Below, in pieces: positions 1 to 10,200 of a stretch of DNA of 64,000 nt. Position 1 is the first letter of the stretch. Every line of letters begins with the position of its first letter. Below the pieces are notes generated by a model, which was not told the DNA's origin, did no database searches, and saw nothing but the letters and a program-made list of their open reading frames with translations. This DNA is from JAZDFC01 sp043808235. GTDB lineage: Bacteria > Bacteroidota > Ignavibacteria > Ignavibacteriales > Melioribacteraceae. The position numbers and the translations under genes are program-made. The DNA lies in assembly GCA_043808235.1 (NCBI GenBank), contig JAZDFC010000004.1, positions 186,001 through 250,000 on the forward strand, given 5' to 3'.

Positions 1-366
1 AAAGCAATGGAGAATTACATCAGATATGAAAAACTTGTTCCTGATGATCCTGTAGTTTACAATCTGAGGGCGAACCTATACGCAAAAATACGTGATTATG
101 AAAATGCCATATCTCTTGCAACGAAATATTTAGAATTTAAAAATGATGATCCGGGCGGTTATTATAATCTTGCATGCTATTATTCGCTTGTCGGGAAAAA
201 ATCCGAATCACTTGAATACCTTGAGAAATCTATCCAAAAGGGATTCGATAATTTTGAATATATTGAAAATGACACAGATCTTGATAATGTGCGAAACGAG
301 GATAATTTTAAAATATTGATGGATAAGTATGAAAAACAAAAATTGCGCTCCGAGAAAAAAAATTAG
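1..366 (+). CDS. C-terminal fragment of a TPR-repeat protein
   Basis: The reading frame is open from the first base of the window, so this is the 3' end of a longer gene whose start lies outside; the ATG at 7 is probably internal. The visible part reads as tetratricopeptide-like helix pairs: a VYNLRANLYAKIRDYENAI segment, then GGYYNLACYYSLVGKKSESL, each with the small/aromatic spacing of TPR helices A and B. The fragment ends with a 'G-F-D-N-F-E-Y' block and an acidic N-rich segment, common at the tail of TPR proteins of this group, where the final repeat starts 'KSIQKGF'. TPRs are protein-interaction scaffolds; no catalytic domain is visible, so the role of the whole protein cannot be told. 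Confidence 0.75.
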   Translation, partial: KAMENYIRYEKLVPDDPVVYNLRANLYAKIRDYENAISLATKYLEFKNDDPGGYYNLACYYSLVGKKSESLEYLEKSIQKGFDNFEYIENDTDLDNVRNEDNFKILMDKYEKQKLRSEKKN

Positions 367-431
367 AGAATAAAGCTATGAATATGATTCGTATCAAAAT
401 TTTTTTAAATATTCGACAAGTTGAATATCTA

Positions 432-1271
432 TTACAGTACGCTTTCCTCCGAATAGTTTTTTATCCACTCATTAAGTTCAACTGAATTATTCCAGAAGAA
501 TTCGAACAAGGCTCTGAATGCATCTACGATTATCTGTTGTTTAATTACGGACATGTATAATTCACCTCTCTTTGATAGCGGTTCTTCTTCCGCAATAAAT
601 AAAGTTTTCCGATCAAAGATCATCATCTTTAACGGCAAGGAGGCCGCAATGTGAAAATGTCCGCCGCTCCTTTGAAGATTTTGTAAATCATCAATTATGT
701 TAATATCGTCCGGTAGATTTATCTCATAAATCCATCTTTGAATGCCGCCCCTTTCGAGAATACCATGTTCGGCTTGATCCTGTTCTGCCATGCCTTCGTC
801 TGTATTGTAAGCATAAGGTCTCCTTCCGAATCCAAGCAGCTCCTCGTTCGTTTTATTTACAAGTTCGAGATAATGATGATGAATATTGTCGTTGCCATGA
901 ATTACTTCAAAATATTCCAATGGACTTGAAAGAATATCGGCTTTCCGGTAAAGGTCATTTATCTCTTGCTTAATTCCGTTTAACTTGCTCAATTTATCTT
1001 CAAGTTTGGTAAATGCCGATGATAAACCAATTTGCGGATCTATTATTTCATATCTGCGTCTTCGTCCCTCCTTTCTTTCAAGGCAGTATCCTCTTTTTAC
1101 TAAAGAATCCAGTACCAAATAAATTTTGTTCTGGGGGACTCCGGAGATTCTTTGTAAATCCGTTACAGAAGCATTACTTTTATTAAGAAGCGCAAAATAT
1201 ACTTTTGATTCCCGCTCACTCATCCCAATATCATTTAACGCCTGGATTATATTTGAATTTTCAAGAGTCAT
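432..1271 (-). CDS. TrmB-family transcriptional regulator
   Basis: This 279-residue protein starts with a winged-helix DNA-binding domain (about residues 8-75, with MSERESKVYFALL and VPQNKIYLVLDSLVKRGY) of the TrmB type, followed by a short helical linker and a C-terminal domain (about 110-270) with the FEVIHGND and FDRKTLFIAEEEP segments typical of the TrmB regulatory half. TrmB proteins are sugar- or metabolite-responsive regulators, best known in archaea and also found in FCB bacteria. The sensed ligand cannot be read from the sequence. It is transcribed alone, toward the convergent TPR gene, with a 120-base gap to the methyltransferase gene upstream. Family assignment is firm; function beyond DNA binding is not. 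Confidence 0.85.
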   Translation of the reverse strand: MTLENSNIIQALNDIGMSERESKVYFALLNKSNASVTDLQRISGVPQNKIYLVLDSLVKRGYCLERKEGRRRRYEIIDPQIGLSSAFTKLEDKLSKLNGIKQEINDLYRKADILSSPLEYFEVIHGNDNIHHHYLELVNKTNEELLGFGRRPYAYNTDEGMAEQDQAEHGILERGGIQRWIYEINLPDDINIIDDLQNLQRSGGHFHIAASLPLKMMIFDRKTLFIAEEEPLSKRGELYMSVIKQQIIVDAFRALFEFFWNNSVELNEWIKNYSEESVL

Positions 1272-1391
1272 CTATCAGTCCAAAATTTATTTGTTGTTAC
1301 TTAATAATATCTATTTACTAAAAGATATGGAAATGCTGTTCGCCTTTAATTCCGATGAAGTGACCTGAGATATTTTGTGTGTCAACAATCA

Positions 1392-2162
1392 TTATGATTT
1401 TATTCCACTTACAACGGTAAAGAAAAGATTTGTCTCAAAGATCGGGGGAATACCGGCGTTGTTAAGTTCAATTTTAATTTTGTTAATTCCTTCTTTATAT
1501 TCTTGTTCGCTTAGCGCAGCAAGCTGCGAGGCTTGATCTTTTTGTAAAAATTTATCGTTTAAAACTTCTTCGCCAATATATTCCGAATGTATGTGTTCGA
1601 GAGTAGTTTCGGTTATCCCTGTAAATCCGGCTGAATTAAAGCAATCTCTCTGCACGTTTGTTGGGAGATATCTCTCTAAATCATACTCATATGTGCCGGG
1701 AAAATACTTGTAAATATACCAGTCATGCGCTTGATGAAACGGATCTAATTCCGCTATAAAAAAAATACCGTTAGATCTTAGCAACCGAAAAGCATTTTTA
1801 ATAAATTCATTTTTTTGTTTATAAAAGTGGAATGAGTTAATACACATTATCAAATCGAAATAATTTTCCCTCAACGGAAGGTTATCAGCATCGGCGCAAA
1901 GATGATTCAGATTGCGATTTATTTTGGTCGATTCTTTCAGCATCTCTATTGATGCATCGGCTCCGAAAATTTCAGGACAAAAATTCTTTGCAATGTTTAA
2001 CCAATGCCCTGTCCCGCACCCGGTTTCGAGTATACGAAAAGGTCTCCGCTCAATGAGCAAATTAGTAAGAAATTTTGTTAAGCCGGGGAGATGACTTACT
2101 TTATATCGTTCGTTGTAAGTCGGAGCAATTTGGCTGTAATCAACTTTATTCAATTGGTTCAA
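1392..2162 (-). CDS. Class I SAM-dependent methyltransferase
   Basis: The 256-residue protein has the class I Rossmann methyltransferase layout: motif I ILETGCGTGHW at residues 44-54, motif II GADAS near 69, the acidic CADADNLPL loop near 90, and motif IV FDLIMCINSFHFY near 103. This matches Methyltransf_11-type small-molecule methyltransferases. The C-terminal half (residues 150-256) carries the substrate cap and shows no signature I can assign. The substrate is unknown. The gene sits downstream of the zinc-ribbon gene with a GC-rich hairpin in between, so it may have its own transcript. Confidence 0.85.
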   Translation of the reverse strand: MNQLNKVDYSQIAPTYNERYKVSHLPGLTKFLTNLLIERRPFRILETGCGTGHWLNIAKNFCPEIFGADASIEMLKESTKINRNLNHLCADADNLPLRENYFDLIMCINSFHFYKQKNEFIKNAFRLLRSNGIFFIAELDPFHQAHDWYIYKYFPGTYEYDLERYLPTNVQRDCFNSAGFTGITETTLEHIHSEYIGEEVLNDKFLQKDQASQLAALSEQEYKEGINKIKIELNNAGIPPIFETNLFFTVVSGIKS

Positions 2163-2182
2163 AAGTCTGATAGTGGAACAAC

Positions 2183-2200
2183 CGGGCGGCGAACCGCCCG
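2183..2200 (-). terminator. GC-rich hairpin between zinc-ribbon and methyltransferase genes
   Basis: Perfect 7-base arms CGGGCGG and CCGCCCG flank a 4-base loop in the gap after the zinc-ribbon gene stop. There is no clear T-run after the stem on the minus strand, so it may be a weak terminator or a REP-like palindrome. A related GCCGCCC/GGGCGGC hairpin occurs at 26201-26221. Confidence 0.35.
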
Positions 2201-2220
2201 ATAATTCCGGGATAAAAATT

Positions 2221-2955
2221 TTATTTAAATTCTGTTTTTACCGAATCGGAAACGTCCGCGGAAACTAAAAGTCTGCCGCATGATTCGCATGTGTATAAAC
2301 GCTTCATCTGTCTAATTTCAATCTGGCGATTTGGTGGTACAACATTATGACATCCGCTGCAAGCACCTCGAGTTACTGTTGAGATTGCGACTCCGCCTTT
2401 TGCTTTCCGCACGCGCATATATGTGGCATAATCGGCTTTCTTCACTTTATGCTCAATCTGTGCTCGTTTGTCTTTAAGACGGATTTCTTCCTTTTCATTT
2501 GCCTTGATGATTTTTTTCAGCTCTTCTTCTTTCTCTTTCAGGTCTTTTTTAAGTGTGTCGAGCTGAGGAGTGATTTCTTCAATTTCTTTTTTCAATTGTT
2601 CAATCAAATCTTCAAGTGCAAGGCTCTCGTTTTCCAGTTTATTTATTTGCTCTTCGGAACTGTCAATTTCCTTCGTAAGAGCATCATATTCTTTGTTATT
2701 ACGAACCTGGTAAAGCTGCGCCTTAAATTTTTTCAGACTCTTTTGCAGTCTCTCTACATCTTCGTCGTTCGTTTTTCTTTTTTCGAGAGATTCTTTTTTC
2801 TCTTTGTCCTTTGCCTCTAATTGACTTTTTATGCTATCAATCTGGGAATTAAGCTCGTTGACTGCGATAGGCAAATCACCGCGCAATTCTTCGAGTTCGT
2901 CCAATTGATCATCAATTAGCTGCAAGTGAAAAAGTGTTGATAATCGGTCAATCAA
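2221..2955 (-). CDS. Coiled-coil protein with C4 zinc ribbon (CdsZ/HP0958-like)
   Basis: The 244-residue protein is almost wholly a charged coiled-coil hairpin (residues 1-175, rich in E, K and L), followed by a C4 zinc ribbon with cysteines at 199, 202, 223 and 226. This is the architecture of the conserved bacterial 'C4-type zinc ribbon' family (zf-RING_7; Chlamydia CT398/CdsZ, Helicobacter HP0958). Members bind RpoN or flagellar/secretion components or RNA, but the role in this phylum is not established. The stop of the Nif3-like gene is only 12 bases upstream, so the two are probably co-transcribed; this nif3 plus zinc-ribbon pairing is common in bacteria. Confidence 0.85.
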   Translation of the reverse strand: MIDRLSTLFHLQLIDDQLDELEELRGDLPIAVNELNSQIDSIKSQLEAKDKEKKESLEKRKTNDEDVERLQKSLKKFKAQLYQVRNNKEYDALTKEIDSSEEQINKLENESLALEDLIEQLKKEIEEITPQLDTLKKDLKEKEEELKKIIKANEKEEIRLKDKRAQIEHKVKKADYATYMRVRKAKGGVAISTVTRGACSGCHNVVPPNRQIEIRQMKRLYTCESCGRLLVSADVSDSVKTEFK

Positions 2956-2967
2956 TTTTATTACTCC

Positions 2968-4083
2968 TTAATTATTATAAAATTTGACAGGATTAGTAGT
3001 ACCTGTGTATTGTAAAATTTTTATTTTCTGATCTCTCCCGGAAAAATATTTTTCAAGTTTAGTTCGAACCGCACTTAACGAGTGAACCTCGGTCTCATAA
3101 TGCCCGGCGTCAATTAATAAAATTTTATCCTCGGCATCCTGGAACGGATGGTATTTTACATCAGCCGTGATAAATGCATCGGCATCTTGTTTTATTGCTT
3201 CGCTGATATATTCTGCGCCGCTGCCTCCGCAAACAGCAACCTTTCGAATTGATTTTTTCTTCCCGTTACAGTACCTAATTGTATTTGTCTTTAATCTTTC
3301 GCAAACTAATTTTAAAAAATCTTTAACAGGAAGGGCTTTCTCAAATTCGCCAATCGCACCGGTTCCATAGTTCACGTTTTTGTTTTTTAGCTGATAAATA
3401 TCGTGTGCAGGCTCTTCGTATGGATGAACTTTCAACATCTCCCGGATTACCGAATTTAATTTCCATGCATCGACTAATATTTCAAGCCTGATCTCACTTA
3501 CTTTTTCGAATTTCTCTTTTTCTCCCGCTGCCGGATTTGTTTTATTCGAACCGAGGAATGTACCCTGGCCGTTCGATCGATAACTGCATTTTTCGTATTC
3601 ACCTATTACTCCGGCGCCCGCATTGAACATGGCTTCTGCAACTTTATCAATTGCATTTTCAGGAACAAACACGATTACTTTGAATTGATTGGCTTCGAGG
3701 TTCGAAAGGAATTTTATTTTTTGAAGTCCAAGAACCTTTGCAAGTTGAAAACTTACGCCATCGTTTGCATTATCAAAATTTGTGTGGGCTGAATAAACTA
3801 CTATATTATTTTTAATGACAGTCTTTATCAAGGAAGATTTTTCATCTTGGGTGAAATTTAGGTTTTTTAACGGTTTGAAAATCAGTGGGTGGTGAGTAAA
3901 AATAAAATTGCAGTTGTTTTTCAAGGCTTCATCGAGGGCTTTTTTAGATAATTCCAAGCAGAGGAAAACTTTTTTAATTTCCTCATCGAAAGCGCCTACC
4001 TGAAGCCCGGCATTGTCTCTTTCCAATGCCGTCCCCGGGGGCGCCCATTTTTCTATATATTTAATAATTTCACCCGCCGTCAT
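2968..4083 (-). CDS. Nif3-like dinuclear metal-centre protein
   Basis: The 371 residues match the long (YqfO-type) form of the NIF3/YbgI family. It opens with EIIKYIEKWAPPGTALERDN, has the metal-binding FTHHPLIF (His64, His65), and the C-terminal DAGHYETE segment that supplies the other metal ligands. The middle insertion, containing HPYEEPAHDIY, is the PII/CutA-like domain that distinguishes YqfO from short YbgI. The family is widespread and often annotated as GTP cyclohydrolase I type 2, which is not well supported. The ATG at 4083 fits the family N-terminus, but no Shine-Dalgarno is visible: a perfect hairpin with a T-run ends 11 bases upstream of it (see 4095-4124). Confidence 0.88.
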   Translation of the reverse strand: MTAGEIIKYIEKWAPPGTALERDNAGLQVGAFDEEIKKVFLCLELSKKALDEALKNNCNFIFTHHPLIFKPLKNLNFTQDEKSSLIKTVIKNNIVVYSAHTNFDNANDGVSFQLAKVLGLQKIKFLSNLEANQFKVIVFVPENAIDKVAEAMFNAGAGVIGEYEKCSYRSNGQGTFLGSNKTNPAAGEKEKFEKVSEIRLEILVDAWKLNSVIREMLKVHPYEEPAHDIYQLKNKNVNYGTGAIGEFEKALPVKDFLKLVCERLKTNTIRYCNGKKKSIRKVAVCGGSGAEYISEAIKQDADAFITADVKYHPFQDAEDKILLIDAGHYETEVHSLSAVRTKLEKYFSGRDQKIKILQYTGTTNPVKFYNN

Positions 4084-4094
4084 ATATATAAAAA

Positions 4095-4124
4095 AAATGC
4101 ACTTCTAAATTTAGAAGTGCATTT
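4095..4124 (-). terminator. Perfect hairpin plus T-run after ispG, abutting the nif3 start
   Basis: Arms of 15 bases (4095-4109 and 4110-4124) are exactly complementary, with no unpaired loop bases. On the minus strand the stem is followed by a T-rich stretch, the form of a Rho-independent terminator for ispG. The T-run leads directly into the start codon of the Nif3-like gene 11 bases on, so the structure could also act as an attenuator or mask the ribosome site of that gene. Confidence 0.7.
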
Positions 4125-4268
4125 GTCAACTTGAAAAATTGCTACAAGCCGAATTAAGTAATTTATACTGTTCCGATATATTGATTCTTACCTTCATTTT
4201 TTAACTGTCCAAATATATCGATATTACCAATCATGTACAACTACCAACCCATGGCATAATTGTTGTTT

Positions 4269-6212
4269 TTATCCGACCCAATTCCCGTCCTCTTTTATCA
4301 GTCCGATGAGTTCATCCACAGCCGATTCTGATTCGATATTCCTTTTTACTACTTCCTTGCCACGGTAAAGCGTTATTTTGCCAATACCGGAACCAACGTA
4401 TCCATAATCGGCATCCGCCATTTCACCCGGTCCATTAACAATACAACCCATGATCGCAATTTTTATCCCTTTCAAATGCTCGGTGCGTTTGCGGATATTA
4501 TTAGTTACTTCCACCAAATCGAAAAGCGTTCTACCGCAAGAGGGGCACGCGATGTACTCGGTTTTAGAAATGCGAACCCGGCAGGCTTGCAGAATTCCGA
4601 ATAGTGTTCTATTTACAAATTCGTCCGTTTCAAGTTTCGAAGTTACATTTTCAACCGAACACCAAACTCCATCCCCGAAGCCATCGATAAGGAGCGCGCC
4701 AAAATCAGTTGCACTGTACAGCCTAACAAGTTCATCAGAAAGATTTTTATAGTTCCTTTTTACAATTACCGGATTATGGATGTCACGAATTAAAAATTCG
4801 TGAAATACCCTGCGTTGTTCAGCCATACCGTGTTGGTTATCTGTTTCAATTATAAATACTACTTTTTCGTCATTTTTAATTTTTTCAAGAGATGAGTTGA
4901 AGATATCATCAATAGTTATCCTTACAAAATTTACAACAAAAGATTTTGCCGATGTTTGTAAATATTTATCAATCGAATGGAAGAATGGAAATCCCTTGGT
5001 TTTGTTCACAAGTTTGGACCATGTTTCAAAATCGTAAACTAATTTTAAATTTTGTGGCGCATCGAATGGAATATCGTCCTTGCCAAGATAAATTAAATCG
5101 CAGGCCATGTCTGCAATATTCCATTTATCCGTATCGGCTGAATATTTATATCCCACATTTGATAAATCGGAACAAGATGTTACTTTAATTTTACTCAAAT
5201 CGGCAAGCACAACCGGAACCGAGTTACCGCCAATAGAAGCCACTTCAAAAGTTTTCCGTTTCTCATATTCAAATGGATTCTTTGGAGACTTTTCTATCGG
5301 CGGGATAAGTTTGTGTGTCGGTCGAATTTTATATCTCTCTACAAGCGCGATAGCAACAGGCGCTTCGAATTCCGGATCTTCGGTTAATGATACACGCACT
5401 GTATCGCCGATTCCATCCTCCAGTAATGTACCGATTCCGACAGCAGATTTTATTCTTCCATCTTCACCGTCGCCGGCTTCCGTTACTCCAAGATGCAGCG
5501 GGTAATTCATTCCTTCTTCTTCCATTTTTTTAATCAGAAGTCTGTAAGCCTGCACCATCACTTGAGTATTGCTTGCCTTCATCGATAGAACGATCTCGTG
5601 ATAATCATTTTCGCGACAGATTCTTAAAAACTCCAAAGCCGATTCAACCATTCCGAGCGGGGTATCGCCGTATCTGCTCATAATTCTATCCGAGAGCGAG
5701 CCGTGATTTGTACCGATTCGCATCGTAGTTCCATGCTCTTTGCAAATTTTAATAAGCGGTGTAAATTTTTCGTGGATTCTTTCAAGCTCGGCATTGTATT
5801 CTTCATCTGTGTATTCAAGCTGCTGGAATTTCTTTTTGTCGGCATAGTTGCCCGGATTAACGCGTACCTTTTCAACAATTTTTGCTGCAGCTTCCGCCGC
5901 ATTGGGTGTAAAATGAATGTCGGCAATTAACGGAACAATATAACCGCGCTTACGCAATTCATCTTTTATGTTTTTTAGATTGAGCGCTTCGTTTATACTT
6001 GGCGCTGTGATGCGAACATATTCGCAGCCGGAATTAACCATTCTTATTGTTTGTTCAACGGTTGCTTCAGTATTCATCGTATCAGTTGTGGTCATCGATT
6101 GAATTCTAATCGGATTTAAACCGCCAAGTGGAAAACCGCCAATTTTTACTTCGCGAGTTTTATATCTTGAATAAGCAGTTAAGCTGTTGCAATATTTATA
6201 GTTGTTGTTCAT
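4269..6212 (-). CDS. ispG: 4-hydroxy-3-methylbut-2-en-1-yl diphosphate synthase, long form
   Basis: IspG (GcpE) converts MEcPP to HMBPP in the MEP isoprenoid pathway using a [4Fe-4S] cluster. The N-terminal TIM barrel begins with VKIGGFPLGG and IRIQSMTTTDT and carries VRITAPSINEA. The C-terminal domain holds the cluster ligands Cys556, Cys559 (ACPSCGRTLFDL), Cys590 (MGCIVNGPGEM) and Glu597. At 647 residues it is much longer than the roughly 370-residue E. coli enzyme, because of an inserted middle domain (about residues 300-520). This long three-domain form is typical of Bacteroidota/Chlorobiota, Chlamydiae and plants. It is a single gene followed by a strong terminator. Confidence 0.95.
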   Translation of the reverse strand: MNNNYKYCNSLTAYSRYKTREVKIGGFPLGGLNPIRIQSMTTTDTMNTEATVEQTIRMVNSGCEYVRITAPSINEALNLKNIKDELRKRGYIVPLIADIHFTPNAAEAAAKIVEKVRVNPGNYADKKKFQQLEYTDEEYNAELERIHEKFTPLIKICKEHGTTMRIGTNHGSLSDRIMSRYGDTPLGMVESALEFLRICRENDYHEIVLSMKASNTQVMVQAYRLLIKKMEEEGMNYPLHLGVTEAGDGEDGRIKSAVGIGTLLEDGIGDTVRVSLTEDPEFEAPVAIALVERYKIRPTHKLIPPIEKSPKNPFEYEKRKTFEVASIGGNSVPVVLADLSKIKVTSCSDLSNVGYKYSADTDKWNIADMACDLIYLGKDDIPFDAPQNLKLVYDFETWSKLVNKTKGFPFFHSIDKYLQTSAKSFVVNFVRITIDDIFNSSLEKIKNDEKVVFIIETDNQHGMAEQRRVFHEFLIRDIHNPVIVKRNYKNLSDELVRLYSATDFGALLIDGFGDGVWCSVENVTSKLETDEFVNRTLFGILQACRVRISKTEYIACPSCGRTLFDLVEVTNNIRKRTEHLKGIKIAIMGCIVNGPGEMADADYGYVGSGIGKITLYRGKEVVKRNIESESAVDELIGLIKEDGNWVG

Positions 6213-6426
6213 AGTAGTCTAAACAATTTTATTCTATTCTAAGTTCGGCAAATATTTAAAAATCCAAATAACAAATAAATTCCCCAAAACAAATTCCAAA
6301 TAAATACTAATAATCAATGTATAATCAGAAAAAGATTTTTGAAACCGTATCGTTTTTGAGGTATCTAAAATTTTGATTTAGAGATTTGTTTGTCATTAAG
6401 GTTTCGGTTTTTGTTGCTTAATTCTC

Positions 6427-6954
6427 TTATAATAGCATACTAATAATTCTGCTTGCAAATTCACTCGCAGCTTGAGGATCTCTCCCCGTGATAATATTGC
6501 TGCTCACAATAACAGCAGCATCAATGAATTCCGAGCCTTCGCGTTCAATTTCATTTTTATTTTCAGGGTAACAAACGGCTTTTACACCCTTTAACAATCC
6601 CGCTTTTGCAAGCACCACCGATGCGCTGCATATTGCCGAAGTAGTTTTTCCGGCTTTATGAAATCGAATTACAATGGAATGAAGTAGAGAATTATCCCAA
6701 TATTTTTTTATCCCGTTCCCGCCGATAATTACAATTGCCGAAAAACTGTTTACATTCACATTGTAAAGAGAAACGTCGGATTTAACTTTTAAACCGTGGC
6801 TGCCTTTACAAAGCATATTCGCATCGGAAGCAATAAATATCTTCAGCCCGGAATTTTCCATCATTTGCTTGACGGAAAGAAATTCGGTTTCGTTAAAATC
6901 CTCTGCGGGCAAGAAAAGCAAAACACTTTTTTTTATAACAGTTCGTGCATTCAT
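6427..6954 (-). CDS. DJ-1/PfpI family protein
   Basis: The product belongs to the DJ-1/PfpI class of the glutamine-amidotransferase-like superfamily. Visible signatures are the KSVLLFLPAEDFNE first strand, VIIGGNGIKKYWDN, the nucleophile elbow SAICSASVVLAKAGLLKG with the conserved cysteine, and the C-terminal IITGRDPQAASEFASRI. Members are stress-linked hydrolases, deglycases or chaperones; the activity here is not predictable. The frame stays open to a TTG at 6978, but that codon overlaps a good TA-N2-TTTG promoter box, so the ATG at 6954 (175 residues) is the better start. Confidence 0.85.
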   Translation of the reverse strand: MNARTVIKKSVLLFLPAEDFNETEFLSVKQMMENSGLKIFIASDANMLCKGSHGLKVKSDVSLYNVNVNSFSAIVIIGGNGIKKYWDNSLLHSIVIRFHKAGKTTSAICSASVVLAKAGLLKGVKAVCYPENKNEIEREGSEFIDAAVIVSSNIITGRDPQAASEFASRIISMLL

Positions 6955-6975
6955 AAATTTTATTTTTGTCGTGTG

Positions 6976-6983
6976 CAAATATA
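6976..6983 (-). promoter_or_regulatory. Candidate Bacteroidota-type -7 box for the DJ-1 gene
   Basis: TATATTTG on the minus strand exactly fits the TA-N2-TTTG consensus of Bacteroidota primary sigma factors and lies 22 bases upstream of the preferred ATG at 6954. No clear TTG -33 element is visible at the expected spacing. Confidence 0.4.
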
Positions 6984-7047
6984 GGCAAAGAAATCATTCT
7001 ATAATCGTTTATCAAAATCAAATTTGCGATTAGTGCAATAGCAGTTG

Positions 7048-7075
7048 TAGAGACTTGCCGCGGCAAGTCTCAACG
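7048..7075. repeat. Intergenic copy of the GTAGAGAC palindrome family
   Basis: A 28-base near-perfect palindrome (11 central base pairs perfect, one mismatch further out). Outer arms are of the GTAGAGAC/GTCTCTAC type and the 12-base core is TTGCCGCGGCAA. The same family, with core TCGCCGCGGCGA or GCCATATATGGC, is found inside coding regions at 18432, 18537, 26624, 28559, 28664 and 36969. The rest of the 6984-7221 gap shows nothing else I can name. Confidence 0.75.
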
Positions 7076-7221
7076 TAAAGAAATATGAAAAATCCCTTTT
7101 TGTTTTTAATAAAATACTCTTAATTTTAATAGCAAAGATTTGTGATTATTATTAACGAATGGATTTCGCCCTCTAATAATCCAGAGGGTTTGCATTATGG
7201 CATAATAAGGCAGATATATAA

Positions 7222-10200
7222 ATGGTTCGGTTTCTAACCCATACAAGCCTCATCATATTATTTTCACTCTTCTTGAGTAAGGCGAATCTATCCCAAATAA
7301 AAAATCTTAAGTTTGAGCATATAACTGCTGAAGACGGACTTGCACAAAATTATGTGTCCGTTATTTATCAAGATAGCGAAGGCTACATGTGGTTCGGTAC
7401 AATGGAGGGATTGACCAGGTACGACGGGTATCAATATATTAACTATTCTCACGATCAATACAACCCAAATTCTCTATCCGATAATCTAATTAATGCTATT
7501 TACGAAACTGAAGATTCAGGAGAAAAAATTCTTTGGATCGCTACAAGTATGGGAGGATTAAATAAGTTTTATTCCGATAAAGAAAGGTTTGCGCATTATA
7601 AAGGGAATACTTCCAATCCGAAAAATATCAATACAAATTATATCTCATCTATTTGCGGCGGTGATGATGGAATAATATGGATTGGAACAGCCGTTGGGCT
7701 TTTTGAAATGAATCTTAATTATGAGATATTCACTCCGTTCTTAATTGAGGATATAGATGGAAGAGATGGAGGTATTATTAAACGGATCGTTAGTTATAAA
7801 AATCAAAAATTTTTAGTAGTAAATACTGTTAAAGGTATCTATAGTTTTGATATAAAATCCAAAAAATATTCCAAGTTGTTCTCTTTAAAAAAAGCAGTAA
7901 TAAAAGATGATGTGATAAAGGATTGTATTCTTGAACCCGGAAACGATGATGTAATCTGGGTGGGGACAAAAAGAAACGGTCTGATTCGATATGATATGAG
8001 TACCGGCGAAGTCAAAAATTTCTGGCACAATGATAAAGATGCCGGTTCAATTAGCGATAATTTCATATCTGCGCTCTTTATTGATGAAGATTCAAATTTA
8101 TGGGTGGGATATGAACATTTTGGCTTGTCGATATTGAATACAGAAGATTGGATGACAGGAAAATTTTCTCACTACCAGCATAATGCAAATGATAAAAACA
8201 GCATCAGTAACAACAGCATTTTTTCAATTACGCAGGATAAAAGCGGCGTTGTTTGGATAGGGACAAATGGCGGAGGTGTGAATAAATGTAATCTGCATGC
8301 GATTCAGTTTAGTCATATCCAGAATAATCCCACGAATGCGAATAGTTTGCTCGATAATAACATTTGGTCGATCTATCAAACCAAAAATAAAGATAAGCGA
8401 ATACTCTGGCTCGGCTCAAATCTGGGACTCACAAGGATTGAGAGACATACCGGCGAATATGTTCGATACCAAAATGATCCTGCAGATCCATCAAGTATCT
8501 TACCTCAATCCGTACGATCCATAGTACAAGACTCGCAGGGAAATTTATGGATTGGAAATCTTGATAGCGGATTAAGTTTATTGAATCAAAAGACGGGGGT
8601 ATTTAATCATTATTTGCGAAATCGGAAAAAGAAAACCGGGATGTACAGCGATGAAATTTATAAAATTTTTGAGGATGCCGATAAAAATCTGTGGATTGCT
8701 TCGAATAACGGAGGTCTCGAAAAATTTGATTATAGCAAATCCGAATTTACAAGGATCATTCTTGCAGCAGGCTCCGATACAAGCAACTGGGCTACAACTC
8801 TTTACCAGGATAAAGCAAAAACCATCTGGTTAGGCTCATGGAATTATGGATTGTTTGGATTACCAAATGACGGGAGCGGTAAAATTTTTCAGTTTAAGAA
8901 TGATCCGGATGATCGGTCGAGTATCAGCCACAACATTGTTTTTGCAATTCAAGAATCTAAAAGAGTGCCGGGGATGTTATGGATAGGTACGTTTGGAGGG
9001 GGTTTAAATAAATTTGACGTTGCGAGGAAGAAATTTTATACCTACACAACAAAACAAGGTTTGTGCAATAATTTTATTTATGCAATTCTTGAAGACGAGC
9101 AGGGACTTTTATGGATTAGTACTAATAAAGGACTCTCGAGATTCGATCCCTTAACCGGAGTGTTTAAAAATTATGATACCGGCGACGGTTTAGCAAATAT
9201 TGAATTTAATTTAGGCGCTGCATATAAAAGCGAGGAAGGAGAACTTTTTTTCGGCGGGTGTAATGGCGTCGATCATTTTTATCCCGGGGATTTTCTAAAC
9301 ACAATCCCACCTTCGGTTGTTTTAACAGGCTTTAAAAAATTCGGGCAGAGAGTGGATACAGACGTCCCGATTAAAAGCATGAAAGAAATTCAATTAGCTT
9401 ATTATGAAAATTTCATCGGGTTTGAATTCGTGGCGCTTCATTATACTAATCCGAAGAGAAATTCGTATGCATGTAAGTTAGAGAACTTTGATAAGGATTG
9501 GAATTTTATTCACAGCAAGGGAGAGATAGCATATACAAACATCCCGCCGGGAGAGTATATTTTTAAAATTAAAGCTGCTAACAGTCATGGATTTTGGTCG
9601 CCGGTTAAATCGATAGTAGTAATAATTCACCCGCCTTTTAGCAAAACATGGTGGTTTGTTGCAATTGTGGTTGTGTCCGGAATCTTAGTCTTGTTTGGTA
9701 TTTATAAAATTCGCCTTAAACAAATAGTAAAATTAAATCGAGTAAAAACCGAAGAAAGATTAAAAGTGCAGAAAAAAATAGCGACGGATTTTCATGATGA
9801 ATTAGGACACAGGATTACAAGCATTGTTTATAAAGCAAAAAATATCGAAGCTAAAATTGAAAACAACGGCGAAGTAAAGAAAGAACTTGACTGTATTATA
9901 AATAACGCCTCGTTACTGAATGAAGAAATGCGCCAGGTAGTTTGGGAAATGGATCCGCAGAAAGAATCGTTATTTGAATTATTAGTAAATCTAAAAAGAT
10001 TTTACGACCAACTTTTTGATCAGGATGAAATTGGATTTGAAATAATTGGTCTTTCGGATGAATTCAATTCGATAATCTTGACTATGGAATGGAGACAGAA
10101 TTTATCGCGAATTTTTAAGGAAGCCTTGCACAACATTAAAAAGCATGTTAAGAATTGCTCGGAAATTAATCTTTTAGTAAAAGTTACAGGGAAGGAATTA

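Noticed and set aside
5107..5505. 132-codon plus-strand frame inside ispG
   Set aside because: Antisense shadow of ispG, whose catalytic motifs are intact on the minus strand.
7048..7075. Palindrome considered as an operator or terminator for neighbouring genes
   Set aside because: No T-run follows, and near-identical copies lie inside coding regions, so a dispersed repeat explains it better.
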